Shown here piece after piece: positions 7,059 to 13,943 of a DNA stretch of 24,446 nucleotides. Below the pieces are notes generated by a model that was not told the origin of the DNA, ran no database searches, and saw only the letters and a program-made list of their open reading frames with translations. Source of the stretch: a virus. The translations under genes and the position numbers were made by a program. The stretch is taken from positions 1-24,446 of IMG/VR virus record IMGVR_UViG_3300037488_000888. One strand, written 5' to 3'. The number at the start of each line of letters is the position of its first letter. Positions within the stretch are counted from its first letter, which is position 1.

Positions 7059-8000
7059 ATGGCCCAAGCTAACCTGCTCGACATCGCCAAGCTCAATGGC
7101 TCCGACACCATTGTCGGGCTCATCGAGGAAACCCTGACCTACGCTCCAGAGGTTCAGATCATGCCAGCCCGCACGATCCGCGGCACCTCGTACAAGATCG
7201 CTTCGCGCGTCTCGTATCCCGGTGTCGGCTTCCGTGCTGCTAACGAAGGCTCGACTCCAACCAAGTCCGAATTTGAGAATCAACTCATTGAGTGCTACAT
7301 CCTCAGCGGTGCAGTGCAGGCCGACGTTGCAGTCGCTCGCGCTTACGAAGACGGTGAGCAAGCGTGGAAAGACATCGAGTCGGTCGGTGTCATGCGTCAG
7401 GCGATGATCGAGCTGGGCTCCCAAGTCATCTACGGAACCAGCCATCAAGCGAAGGGCTTCCCTGGCCTGCAAGCAATTCACACCGCGTTCAACTCCGGCC
7501 TCGTGGTTGATGCTGGCGGAACCTCGGCTGGAACTGGCTCCTCGGTGTACGGCATCAACACCGACACCCAAGGCGTTCAGCTCGTCTTTGGTGCTGGTAC
7601 GACCTTTGAACTGGGTGAGTGGCGCATTGAGAACGTCGGCACCTCCTCGGTGTATCCTGCGCACGTCGCTAACTTGACCGCTTGGGTCGGGATGCAGGTC
7701 GGAAGCAAGTACAGCGTAGGCCGCCTTAAAGACGCAACCGCTGATTCTGGCATGGGTGTCACCGACGCCAAGCTGGCTGAACTCCTCAGCAAGTACCCAG
7801 TCGGCTACCGTCCGAATTACTGGCTCATGAACCGACGCTCTGCCTTCCAGTTGCAGGTCAGCCGCTCTGCAACCACCATTCAAAGCGGTGTCAAAACTTC
7901 AAGCGGTTCTGAGATCTTTGCTCCGCTGCCTACTGAGTCGAATGGCATCTCAATCGTTATCACCGACTCCATCCTCAACGATGAAGCTCTCACCGCCTAA
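7059..8000 (+). CDS. major capsid protein
   Basis: This 313-residue protein directly follows the protease/scaffold gene, where tailed phages place the HK97-fold shell protein. The sequence is regular and moderately hydrophobic. It has a helical N-terminus (LLDIAKLNGSDTIVGLIEE), an extended E-loop-like segment (TIRGTSYKIASRVSYPGVGF), a long central helix (AWKDIESVGVMRQAMIELGSQVIYG), a Gly/Thr-rich A-domain stretch around residues 150-200, and the NYWLMNRRSAFQLQVS strand-helix common in capsid A domains. No TTGACA is present. Instead the 18-base gap before the ATG holds a pyrimidine-rich TTTTTTCTTACTACC, so this abundantly needed gene appears to use a different start signal. Codon choice is strongly biased to C-ending codons, as expected for a highly expressed gene. 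Confidence 0.88.
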   Translation: MAQANLLDIAKLNGSDTIVGLIEETLTYAPEVQIMPARTIRGTSYKIASRVSYPGVGFRAANEGSTPTKSEFENQLIECYILSGAVQADVAVARAYEDGEQAWKDIESVGVMRQAMIELGSQVIYGTSHQAKGFPGLQAIHTAFNSGLVVDAGGTSAGTGSSVYGINTDTQGVQLVFGAGTTFELGEWRIENVGTSSVYPAHVANLTAWVGMQVGSKYSVGRLKDATADSGMGVTDAKLAELLSKYPVGYRPNYWLMNRRSAFQLQVSRSATTIQSGVKTSSGSEIFAPLPTESNGISIVITDSILNDEALTA

Positions 8001-8019
8001 CCTTTAAGAATCTAAGACC

Positions 8020-8421
8020 ATGCCTAACGAATTCTCTCGAAACATTCAGGATGCGACGCTTAGCGTTTCGGCCACCATCCCGGCTACCGCGACTAACGCG
8101 ACAACTGATGACATTAACCTCGGCACTAACAGCAAAGGTTTTTTCACAGAAAACCACGAGCTGGAAATCTTTATTCCAGCTTTGACTAACGCGCAGCTCG
8201 GAAGCGGCGCAACGCTAACGGCGCTTGTGCAAAACGGAGCAGCAGCAACCCCGACGACCACGACCGGCATTAGTCGTGTTATCACCGGTGCTGGTGCAGG
8301 TGCTCCAGCCACTACCTTCCGCGTGCGCTTGCCTTCTGGGTCGCTTCAGTACGTGAACGTCAAGTTCACTACTTCATCTACAGGAGGCGCAGGCACTGCA
8401 ACAGTTAAATTACTGACCTAA
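8020..8421 (+). CDS. probable capsid decoration or stabilisation protein
   Basis: A 133-residue protein lies 19 bases downstream of the capsid gene and just before a strong terminator, so it is probably co-expressed with the capsid. It is rich in Thr, Ala and Gly with alternating hydrophobic residues, and looks all-beta (ATTFRVRLPSGSLQYVNVKF, then GTATVKLLT). It has no signal peptide or membrane segment. Small beta-rich proteins in this location often trim or cement the shell, as lambda gpD does, although gpD itself is not recognisable here. It also resembles in general plan the Bbp16-type capsid proteins of other phages. The role is inferred from position and composition. Confidence 0.65.
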   Translation: MPNEFSRNIQDATLSVSATIPATATNATTDDINLGTNSKGFFTENHELEIFIPALTNAQLGSGATLTALVQNGAAATPTTTTGISRVITGAGAGAPATTFRVRLPSGSLQYVNVKFTTSSTGGAGTATVKLLT

Positions 8422-8453
8422 TTTTGGTGTAGTGTGTTGATCTGTTCACGTGG

Positions 8454-8492
8454 GCGGCTGACAGGCTTCAATGCTTGTCAGCCGCTTTTTTT
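8454..8492 (+). terminator. intrinsic terminator after the capsid genes
   Basis: GCGGCTGACAGGC (8454-8466) pairs with GCTTGTCAGCCGC (8473-8485) over 13 base pairs with one G-U pair, leaving a six-base TTCAAT loop, and is followed at once by seven T (8486-8492). This is a textbook rho-independent terminator. It separates the capsid block from the connector genes, whose first ATG comes three bases after the T run. Downstream genes must rely on read-through or antitermination, since I see no promoter in the gap. Confidence 0.9.
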
Positions 8493-8494
8493 GT

Positions 8495-8854
8495 ATGACC
8501 TACGCATCACGCATCGCCGCCGCGCATGGCCGCATCCGCTCCAAGTTTGGAACAGATGCCAGCGGCGCTCAATTGTACGTGTGGCACAACAATGTGCAGA
8601 TTCACGCCTACCAGCCGAGCGGGAAGAATGGGCGAAACTTGATGGCGCAGATCATCGTCAAAGATGACACGGTGAGCGTGATCGCGACAAAGGCGCAATT
8701 CGCGACCGTGCCGAAGATCAATGACGAAATCAAGATGGGGGCAGTGCTGGCGACGGCGGTGGTCTATCGTATCGACAGCGTGACCACTACGCACATCCGC
8801 CCGTTCTACGACCTGGAGTTGATCGACCCGAACATGGAGGCGACGGCGGCATGA
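8495..8854 (+). CDS. probable head completion or connector protein
   Basis: The ATG at 8495, right after the terminator T run, gives 119 residues. An in-frame ATG at 8471 lies inside the terminator loop and is unlikely. The N-terminus is helical (ASRIAAAHGRIRSKFG) and the rest looks beta-rich (AQLYVWHNNVQIHAY, TVSVIATKAQFATV, then MGAVLATAVVYRIDSV). This plan, and the place between the capsid and tail-completion genes, suit a stopper or joining protein of the lambda FII type. I do not recognise the sequence itself. A TTGTCA lies exactly 20 bases before the ATG, one base off the motif seen at other starts, but within the right arm of the hairpin. Confidence 0.6.
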   Translation: MTYASRIAAAHGRIRSKFGTDASGAQLYVWHNNVQIHAYQPSGKNGRNLMAQIIVKDDTVSVIATKAQFATVPKINDEIKMGAVLATAVVYRIDSVTTTHIRPFYDLELIDPNMEATAA

Positions 8855-9507
8855 GTTTACTTGTGAAATTCAACACGTCGCTGCTTGAAAAAGCGATGTA
8901 TGACTACAAGAAGCTAAAGAAGAAAAGCGACGCATCGGTGGTGAATAAAGCAATGCGGTTCTGGCTTCCATTTGCGGCGAACAAGGTCAAGCAAAAGTCA
9001 ACGACAGCCGCTCAGGTGAGAATGGAGCTTACAGGCCAGTCAAAGCGAATCAGCAAGGTGGAAAAGAAGAAGCGCAACCAGCTAACAAACAGCGTTGCGT
9101 TCGCAATCGTAAAAGCACGCCTTCGCAAAAAAGGAAGAAAGCATTTTTCCAAGAAAGCCGCTTTTGTAAGCGATTTTTATGAAGCTGTCGAAAGTTTTGT
9201 AAATGCGCGCGTGCGGTCGATTGGTTTTTTGGCGGCTGGATTTATCCCGGCTTATAAATCGTTCAACGTGCCAAGAAAAGACATGCCGCGCAATCAGAAG
9301 CGATTTAAAGGGCGTTCACTTGGAAGAAAGGCTGTCCCTGTTTCAAATGGCAAGGTGACCGCGTTCGCTACCGTAAAGCGTGAAGGCGCCTTTATTATTG
9401 CGCCTAAAGCATTCACTTCATCCATTCCTGAAGTACGTCGGCAGTTTATTAAATGGATGGAAGAGGACGTAAAAGACGTTGCCAAGAAAACAGGATTTAA
9501 GAAATGA
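8851..9507 (+). CDS. Lys-rich tail completion / minor tail protein candidate
   Basis: This 218-residue protein overlaps its predecessor by an ATGA junction. It is strikingly basic, with runs such as YDYKKLKKKSDASVV, RISKVEKKKRNQ and RLRKKGRKHFSKK, and its DNA is more AT-rich than the neighbouring genes, hinting at a separate origin. Long helices at the start give way to strands near the end (KVTAFATVKREGAFIIAPKA) and a last helix with PEVRRQFIKWMEEDVKD. In siphophages the gene in this slot is commonly a HK97 gp10 or lambda gpZ-type tail completion protein, often basic and helical at both ends. That is the likely role, by position and general plan only. Confidence 0.6.
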   Translation: MSLLVKFNTSLLEKAMYDYKKLKKKSDASVVNKAMRFWLPFAANKVKQKSTTAAQVRMELTGQSKRISKVEKKKRNQLTNSVAFAIVKARLRKKGRKHFSKKAAFVSDFYEAVESFVNARVRSIGFLAAGFIPAYKSFNVPRKDMPRNQKRFKGRSLGRKAVPVSNGKVTAFATVKREGAFIIAPKAFTSSIPEVRRQFIKWMEEDVKDVAKKTGFKK

Positions 9508-9989
9508 CCACATTCCCAATCTGTCCCTCCGACCGGCTACAGCGGCGATTGCTCGAAGTTCTCGACAATGAACTGTTGTCGCTCTCTGCATTCACAGGCT
9601 TCACGCTCTGCGACGACCGAGAAAACGACGAGGCAAAGCTGCCGTTTATCGTCGCGCGCGTGACCGAATCAGACGAAATCCCGCAGGCCGGGACCGTATG
9701 GCACTGCCGTCTAAACGTGAACATGGTGGAGGATCGGCAGGAAGCCAACATGACACTGGGTGCGGACAGCCGGCCCCGGCATGAACTGCGGGCGGAGAAT
9801 ATCTCCGCGCTTTTGTACGGCGTCTGGAACACGACCACGCTGGGGCAAAAGATCAACGCAATCAGCAACGGCCAGGGCGTCTATGTGCTGAAACAGCACA
9901 GCAACAACATGACGCCCGGCTCCAGCGAGAACGACACGCTCTCGACAGAGTACGCATTCACCATCATCTGCGCTTCGACGCAGCAGTAA
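9504..9989 (+). CDS. probable tail terminator protein (gpU position)
   Basis: A 161-residue protein shares an ATGA overlap with the preceding gene and comes just before the tail tube gene, where lambda places gpU. Its N-terminal helix (SDRLQRRLLEVLDNELLSL) is followed by alternating strands and helices: PFIVARVTESDEIP, VWHCRLNVNMVED, a helical ISALLYGVWNTTTLGQKI stretch, and a final LSTEYAFTIICAS strand. This mixed alpha/beta plan, with a helix packed on a sheet and a closing strand, matches known tail terminators, which form a hexameric ring at the top of the tail. The function is inferred from order and fold pattern; no diagnostic motif exists for the family. Confidence 0.6.
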   Translation: MTTFPICPSDRLQRRLLEVLDNELLSLSAFTGFTLCDDRENDEAKLPFIVARVTESDEIPQAGTVWHCRLNVNMVEDRQEANMTLGADSRPRHELRAENISALLYGVWNTTTLGQKINAISNGQGVYVLKQHSNNMTPGSSENDTLSTEYAFTIICASTQQ

Positions 9990-9991
9990 GA

Positions 9992-9997
9992 TTGACA
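9992..9997 (+). promoter_or_regulatory. TTGACA start-linked motif of the tail tube gene
   Basis: TAAGATTGACA again starts with the stop codon of the previous gene; TTGACA begins exactly 20 bases before the ATG at 10012. The 11-mer is identical to that at 6104 and 16581. Confidence 0.7.
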
Positions 9998-10011
9998 CGC
10001 CCCCGATATTT

Positions 10012-10416
10012 ATGCCCGCCGTCGATGCACTCATTCAACACGGAAACATTCCTCTCTCCTCTTTAGAAGATGAGAGCAATGCCCTCACTCCAGACATTCT
10101 GGTTCAGTCTTTGACTATTACCGCCGCAAGGGATGAGAAGGCTTACCTGAACGCTGCTGGCGCGACCTTCGGGCTTGAGTACCGCAACCCGACGATTACC
10201 TTCGCGTTCGATGGTTACTTGTCCAACAAAACGCTTGGGTTGGCTAACAAGCACCCCGGAACTGCGGTGACCACGCTGGCCAACTTTACCGTTCTCACTT
10301 ACGGATTCGATCCGAATGACGGCACTATGATTTTCATGGACCCGAACCGCACGGAGACCAACACCGAGATGGCGAAAACAACCTTCTCAGTGAAGCAGTA
10401 CCCATTCGTCGTCTAA
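10012..10416 (+). CDS. probable major tail (tube) protein
   Basis: This 134-residue protein is preceded by the TTGACA motif and lies between the tail terminator candidate and the chaperone frameshift pair, where siphophages keep the tail tube protein. It is rich in Thr, Ala and Asn with clear beta alternation: ILVQSLTITAARDEKAYLNA, ATFGLEYRNPTITFAFDGYL, LANFTVLTYGFDPND, and KTTFSVKQYPFVV at the end. Tube proteins of this size form stacked hexameric beta-barrel rings. I see no extra Ig-like domain. The call rests on position, size and all-beta composition. Confidence 0.65.
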   Translation: MPAVDALIQHGNIPLSSLEDESNALTPDILVQSLTITAARDEKAYLNAAGATFGLEYRNPTITFAFDGYLSNKTLGLANKHPGTAVTTLANFTVLTYGFDPNDGTMIFMDPNRTETNTEMAKTTFSVKQYPFVV

Positions 10417-10418
10417 TT

Positions 10419-10820
10419 ATGGAAAGCTGGATCGCTTGCACGGACGTTGATGTGGCGTCTGCTTTTATGACGATGGGCGTTGTCATGAAGCCGGTGGTGC
10501 AGGTCAGGGCGGACAGCGGAAAGGAGTACGTGACCATGTACCTTTCCACGACTTCGGTGACGATGCCGGAGATTAACGTGGGGCACCTGATGAAGGCGCT
10601 GATGTCGGGGGAGCTGCAAAAGCTCGATCCGAACCACGAGTTGCTGGGGTATCTGATGGCGATCAAAAACAGACACGCTGCCAAGCGCGCACTTGACTCA
10701 GCAGAGCGCCAAGTGCTAATTACGAGGAAGGGCACCACTCGGACCGCTTACGTTCGCGAATCCATTACCAACAAAGGAATGGAAATGGCTGACCGATTCC
10801 TTGCCACTGGCAGACCATGA
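10419..10820 (+). CDS. hypothetical tail gene between tube and chaperone
   Basis: A 133-residue protein begins two bases after the tube stop and overlaps the next gene by ATGA. The first half alternates short strands (VVMKPVVQVRADSGKEYVTM) with an STTSVTMPEINV loop. The second half is helical (GHLMKALMSGELQKLDPNHE, then a HAAKRALDSAERQVLI stretch) and ends in KGMEMADRFLATGRP. There is no membrane segment or known motif. It has no counterpart in the lambda order, where the gene after the tube protein is G. A tail assembly role is likely from position, but I do not recognise it. Confidence 0.6.
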   Translation: MESWIACTDVDVASAFMTMGVVMKPVVQVRADSGKEYVTMYLSTTSVTMPEINVGHLMKALMSGELQKLDPNHELLGYLMAIKNRHAAKRALDSAERQVLITRKGTTRTAYVRESITNKGMEMADRFLATGRP

Positions 10821-11269
10821 TCGACATTCAAACCCAAGAAGACGACGGAGTTTCATTAGTTGACCTGCCAAACGAGCAGGAACAACGCAGAACAGACGCA
10901 TTCAATGCGGCGTACCACTGGAAAGGGAAAGAGTTTGAAGGCATCTCCTGTTCACGCAAAGACATCTGGGTGTCGATGTGCCACAAGTCCGGCTTCCCTT
11001 CGCTAGACGCCTGTTTCGATGAGTTCTCGCTATTCGCACCACTGAGCAAAGTGCTGATATTCGTCTGCATCACGCCCACCGCACAACTGCGAAAGCTGCG
11101 GGCTCAAGGCATCCAAGCGTTGATTGATGCGTGCGACGATTGGATCGACGCCAATATCAAGATCTCGGAAGAACGCGATGCAATCAGCCTTGGCCTGCGT
11201 ATCCTGAACGACTCGACGGCCAATCAATCCGAGGTGGTGCCTACAGCCGGCTCCGAGGGAAAGCACTAG
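10817..11269 (+). CDS. tail assembly chaperone, G-like
   Basis: The zero-frame product has 150 residues and ends at TAG 11267-11269, two codons after the slippery heptamer GGGAAAG. An acidic N-terminus (IQTQEDDGVSLVDLPNEQEQ) is followed by mixed helices (WVSMCHKSGFPSLDACFDEF), a hydrophobic LSKVLIFVCITPTAQLRKLR segment and a helical QALIDACDDWIDANIKISEE stretch. In lambda-type phages gpG and its frameshifted form gpGT bind the tape measure protein and guide tube assembly around it. The location just before the tape measure gene and the frameshift signal make the call strong although the sequence is not obviously lambda-like. Confidence 0.8.
   Translation: MIDIQTQEDDGVSLVDLPNEQEQRRTDAFNAAYHWKGKEFEGISCSRKDIWVSMCHKSGFPSLDACFDEFSLFAPLSKVLIFVCITPTAQLRKLRAQGIQALIDACDDWIDANIKISEERDAISLGLRILNDSTANQSEVVPTAGSEGKH
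11257..11263 (+). promoter_or_regulatory. -1 ribosomal frameshift slippery site GGGAAAG
   Basis: In the zero frame the site reads G GGA AAG, followed by CAC and the stop TAG. GGGAAAG is the same heptamer used at the lambda G/T junction. Slipping back one base lets GGA and AAG re-pair as GGG and AAA, and continues into the open frame that ends at 11514. Confidence 0.85.
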
Positions 11270-11514
11270 CTAGTCCGGTCTTTCAGGCGCACTACGTGTC
11301 ACTGGTGCGACCCATCACGGGTCTGACCGAACAGGAGATTCTGTGGGAGCTGCCACTTGCGCGCGGGCTCGCTTACCTGCACATGGCGCTCATCCAGCAG
11401 GGTATCGAAACCCAGTGGGTCGGTCATGACATGATGGAGGACGAAACCATCAAGAACGCCATGGATTACATCCAGCGGCGGAAGTCGAACCGCCTTGTCA
11501 ATGTATTGACATAA
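11263..11514 (+). CDS. T-like extension of the tail chaperone, made by -1 frameshift
   Basis: This frame has no plausible start of its own near its beginning: the only ATG upstream (11131) would give a basic, low-quality N-terminus read in the wrong frame of the G gene. Entered by a -1 slip at 11257-11263, it adds 83 residues to the first 149 of the G product, giving a 232-residue GT fusion. The extension begins ALASPVFQAHYVSLVRPITG and continues with helical segments (LTEQEILWELPLARGLAYLH and ETIKNAMDYIQRRK). It corresponds to the T domain that recruits tail tube subunits in lambda. Its last codons, TTG ACA TAA, contain the start-linked motif for the tape measure gene. Confidence 0.8.
   Translation, partial: ALASPVFQAHYVSLVRPITGLTEQEILWELPLARGLAYLHMALIQQGIETQWVGHDMMEDETIKNAMDYIQRRKSNRLVNVLT
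11496..11511. promoter_or_regulatory. TTGACA start-linked motif within an inverted repeat
   Basis: TGTCAA (11496-11501) and TTGACA (11506-11511) are perfect inverted arms around TGTA. The TTGACA begins 20 bases before the tape measure ATG at 11526 and lies in the last two sense codons of the T extension plus nothing of its stop. An AAAGGG at 11513-11518 is the only Shine-Dalgarno-like string near this start. Confidence 0.6.
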
Positions 11515-11525
11515 AGGGTGATTTC

Positions 11526-13298
11526 ATGGCTGCTACGCTAGACGCATCTCTTAGGCTCGATTCCAGTCAATTCACGGCTGGGCTTGGCAACGCAATGAAG
11601 AGCACCAACTCTGCGGTGTCGAAGATGTCGTCGGCGTTTGAAGCGTTGAAAAACATTGCGGTGGGTGGGGTGATTGGATCGACTTTTATGGAGGTGGCTA
11701 AAAGCGTCACCAATACCTACATTGAAGCGGAAAAACTCCAGAATGCACTAAAAGCCACAGCGGGCAGCGACATCCTTGGGATGCAGCAATATCAAGAGCT
11801 CAAAAGGCTCTCATCTGAAATTGGGTTAAACATGAGCGTTGCGGCAAAAGCAACACTTCAACTCCAAGCTGCGGGCATGAGTGCGGCTGACGCATTTAAG
11901 ACGATCAGAACACTTCAGAACGCGATCCGTTCTGGCGGTGGAGGAAATGAAGAGCTAGGCCGTTTCATCTACGGATTACAACAGCTTTACGCATCGCCTA
12001 AGCCGCTGGCCGAAGAACTTGGACAGTTGAAAGAAGCACTTCCGGTCACGGCCAAACTTTTACGTGAAGCGTTTGGATCGGCGAGGGCTGAGGACTTGCA
12101 GAAGCTCAACTTGAGCGGAAAGCAAGTGGCTGAGACATTGCTGAAAATGGCTGAGACAATGCCGAAAATGGCGCGCGGGCTAGGGGGCGAACTTGATGCG
12201 CTAAATGCAAAGTTTAACAATCTAAAGGAAACGATAGGTCAATCATCTTCTCAGATCTTAAAGCCAGCGGCCACTGGAACATCGTTTTTGCTAGACGTTC
12301 TTAATCTTTACCTGCAAATCAACAAGGCAGGCAAAGAGGCAAACGAGCTTAGATCAAATGGAGTTGATTTTGGCGTTGAAGAAGAAGACCAAAGAAAACT
12401 CCTTCGCGCATTAGAAACGCAAAAAAAGGTTGAAACAGACCGATTGAAAGCGACAGAAGAAAAAGCAAAACTGCAAGAGAAGCTCGATCAAGGGAACAAA
12501 GAGAATGCAGAGCTGGACCGTGCGCGCTGGCAATGGGAAGAGCAGTTCAAAAACGAGCAGCTCGCCAAGGACAAGCAAGCACAAGACGACGCCAAGAAGG
12601 CAGCCGATCAATCCATCTCGGATGCGAAGGAGCTACTAAGCCTGCACGAGGACACTGTACGCAAAATCAAAAGCGTACAGGAAGCCGTTTATTCGGCGCA
12701 GCAATCCATGGCCGGAACGGATGAAGAGAAGCTGGCCAATGCCAAAAAAGCACTGGAGGCAGAGGGCAATTTGCTGATGGGCGATGATCCTGGCGGATTC
12801 GATGCGCTAACCGAGTCGGCGTTCGAGGATGCGGTCAAAAACGGTCGCAATGTGACCGAAGGACAGGTTGAGCAGTACAACCGCATTATCGGGCTCAAGC
12901 AGGAGATTCTCGGTCTTGAGGAAAGTATTACACAGGAAGCCAAAAGCGGAGCGGCTGAACTGCGCGACCAGAACCGCGAAGCCGTTCAACGCTCAATCGA
13001 GAAGGCTGGCCGCACACCCGCCGAGAGAAAGCAGGAGATGCGGGACAATAACGACATGCAGCGGCAGCGCCGGCGCGCTTTTAATGATGACGTGCGGGAT
13101 GAGATGACCCGGCTGAAGAAGGAGGCTGAGAAAGCCAATGAAGGAAAACCAATCATGGAACGAGAAAGGACAGACCGAGAAGCCTTTAGGGATGCAGCAA
13201 GAGGAAACATCACAAGGAAATGGCAAAGCGCACTTCCTGAAGCCGCGCAAACATTGACCGACATCAAGGCCATCCTGAATAAACTCGCCACCGCCTAA
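11526..13298 (+). CDS. tail tape measure protein
   Basis: This is the longest protein in the window at 590 residues, and it follows the G/GT pair as expected. The N-terminal third has the pattern of the tape measure domain: LRLDSSQFTAGLGNAMKSTN, an ALKNIAVGGVIGSTFMEVAK segment, LSSEIGLNMSVAAKATLQLQ, and ALPVTAKLLREAFGSARAEDL. From about residue 270 it becomes long charged helices, rich in Lys, Glu, Gln and Ala, compatible with extended coiled coil, to the C-terminus. No lytic domain is visible. With the usual rule of thumb of about 0.15 nm per residue, tail length would be roughly 90 nm, which is short for a siphovirus. The TTGACA motif sits 20 bases before the ATG. Confidence 0.88.
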   Translation: MAATLDASLRLDSSQFTAGLGNAMKSTNSAVSKMSSAFEALKNIAVGGVIGSTFMEVAKSVTNTYIEAEKLQNALKATAGSDILGMQQYQELKRLSSEIGLNMSVAAKATLQLQAAGMSAADAFKTIRTLQNAIRSGGGGNEELGRFIYGLQQLYASPKPLAEELGQLKEALPVTAKLLREAFGSARAEDLQKLNLSGKQVAETLLKMAETMPKMARGLGGELDALNAKFNNLKETIGQSSSQILKPAATGTSFLLDVLNLYLQINKAGKEANELRSNGVDFGVEEEDQRKLLRALETQKKVETDRLKATEEKAKLQEKLDQGNKENAELDRARWQWEEQFKNEQLAKDKQAQDDAKKAADQSISDAKELLSLHEDTVRKIKSVQEAVYSAQQSMAGTDEEKLANAKKALEAEGNLLMGDDPGGFDALTESAFEDAVKNGRNVTEGQVEQYNRIIGLKQEILGLEESITQEAKSGAAELRDQNREAVQRSIEKAGRTPAERKQEMRDNNDMQRQRRRAFNDDVRDEMTRLKKEAEKANEGKPIMERERTDREAFRDAARGNITRKWQSALPEAAQTLTDIKAILNKLATA

Positions 13299-13300
13299 TC

Positions 13301-13942
13301 ATGCCAACGCCACCAACAAACCACACGCATTGGCCCGGATCAACAGATCCAATTCTTGCCGAGAACGGCCTGCGCTTGTCCGTCTCAGAAAGCGGCTGGG
13401 ACACGATGACCTTAAAGTACTGGGGCAGGACCGATACGCCAGCAACCTACGCAGCGACGCATTTCGCGACCGGAGGGCAACCGGCGTTCTATCCGAACAT
13501 GTACTTCAACGGCGTGAGCATCTCGCAGGAGGGATCAAACATCTACTCGTTCGACGTGCAGGCGGCGGGCTTGCTTGGCGCGCAGGCGGTGAAGCGCACG
13601 GTGTCGAGCAAGATTCAATCGTACAAGACCGGGCTAGGCACAGTTCCGGGGACGAGCAACACGGGCGAGATCCAAGGGCAATACATCAATCTTTCCTGCA
13701 CGTTCCATCAAGTCACCGAGTTTTTCCCGAACACGGCCACAAGACCCGAGAACGCTATCGCCTTGGGGCCGCTGCCGTCACCACCAAGTAATCCGTTCAC
13801 TACAATCACGACTCCGATCTACAACTTCCCTTACGGGTGGATTCAGGATGGGCTTGAGATCGAAACCATCAACGGCGACGGCGTGTCGATTTACCTTGTG
13901 AAGCAAAGCATGGTCTACATCTATTCCGTGATGCCCGGTTGA
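13301..13942 (+). CDS. probable distal tail / tail-tip structural protein
   Basis: This 213-residue protein starts two bases after the tape measure stop, where a distal tail or tip protein normally begins the adsorption module. It is mainly beta by composition, with aromatic-rich strands (WDTMTLKYWGRTDTPATYAA, NMYFNGVSISQEGSNIYSFD, YINLSCTFHQVTEFF), and ends in VSIYLVKQSMVYIYSVMPG. A helical patch of the kind AQAVKRTVSSKIQSY lies mid-protein. I do not recognise a named family. It is the only conventional-looking tip gene between the tape measure and the glycine-rich adhesin genes. Confidence 0.6.
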   Translation: MPTPPTNHTHWPGSTDPILAENGLRLSVSESGWDTMTLKYWGRTDTPATYAATHFATGGQPAFYPNMYFNGVSISQEGSNIYSFDVQAAGLLGAQAVKRTVSSKIQSYKTGLGTVPGTSNTGEIQGQYINLSCTFHQVTEFFPNTATRPENAIALGPLPSPPSNPFTTITTPIYNFPYGWIQDGLEIETINGDGVSIYLVKQSMVYIYSVMPG

Positions 13943-13943
13943 T

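Noticed and set aside
6642-7883. Long open frame on the minus strand (413 codons) across the protease/scaffold and capsid genes
   Set aside because: It lies opposite two well-supported genes, crosses their boundary, has no recognisable domains, and is explained by the strong codon bias of the capsid gene.
11303-11330. Hairpin GACCC/GGGTC as the frameshift stimulator
   Set aside because: It has only five pairs and lies about 45 bases past the heptamer, beyond the usual 5-9 base spacing.
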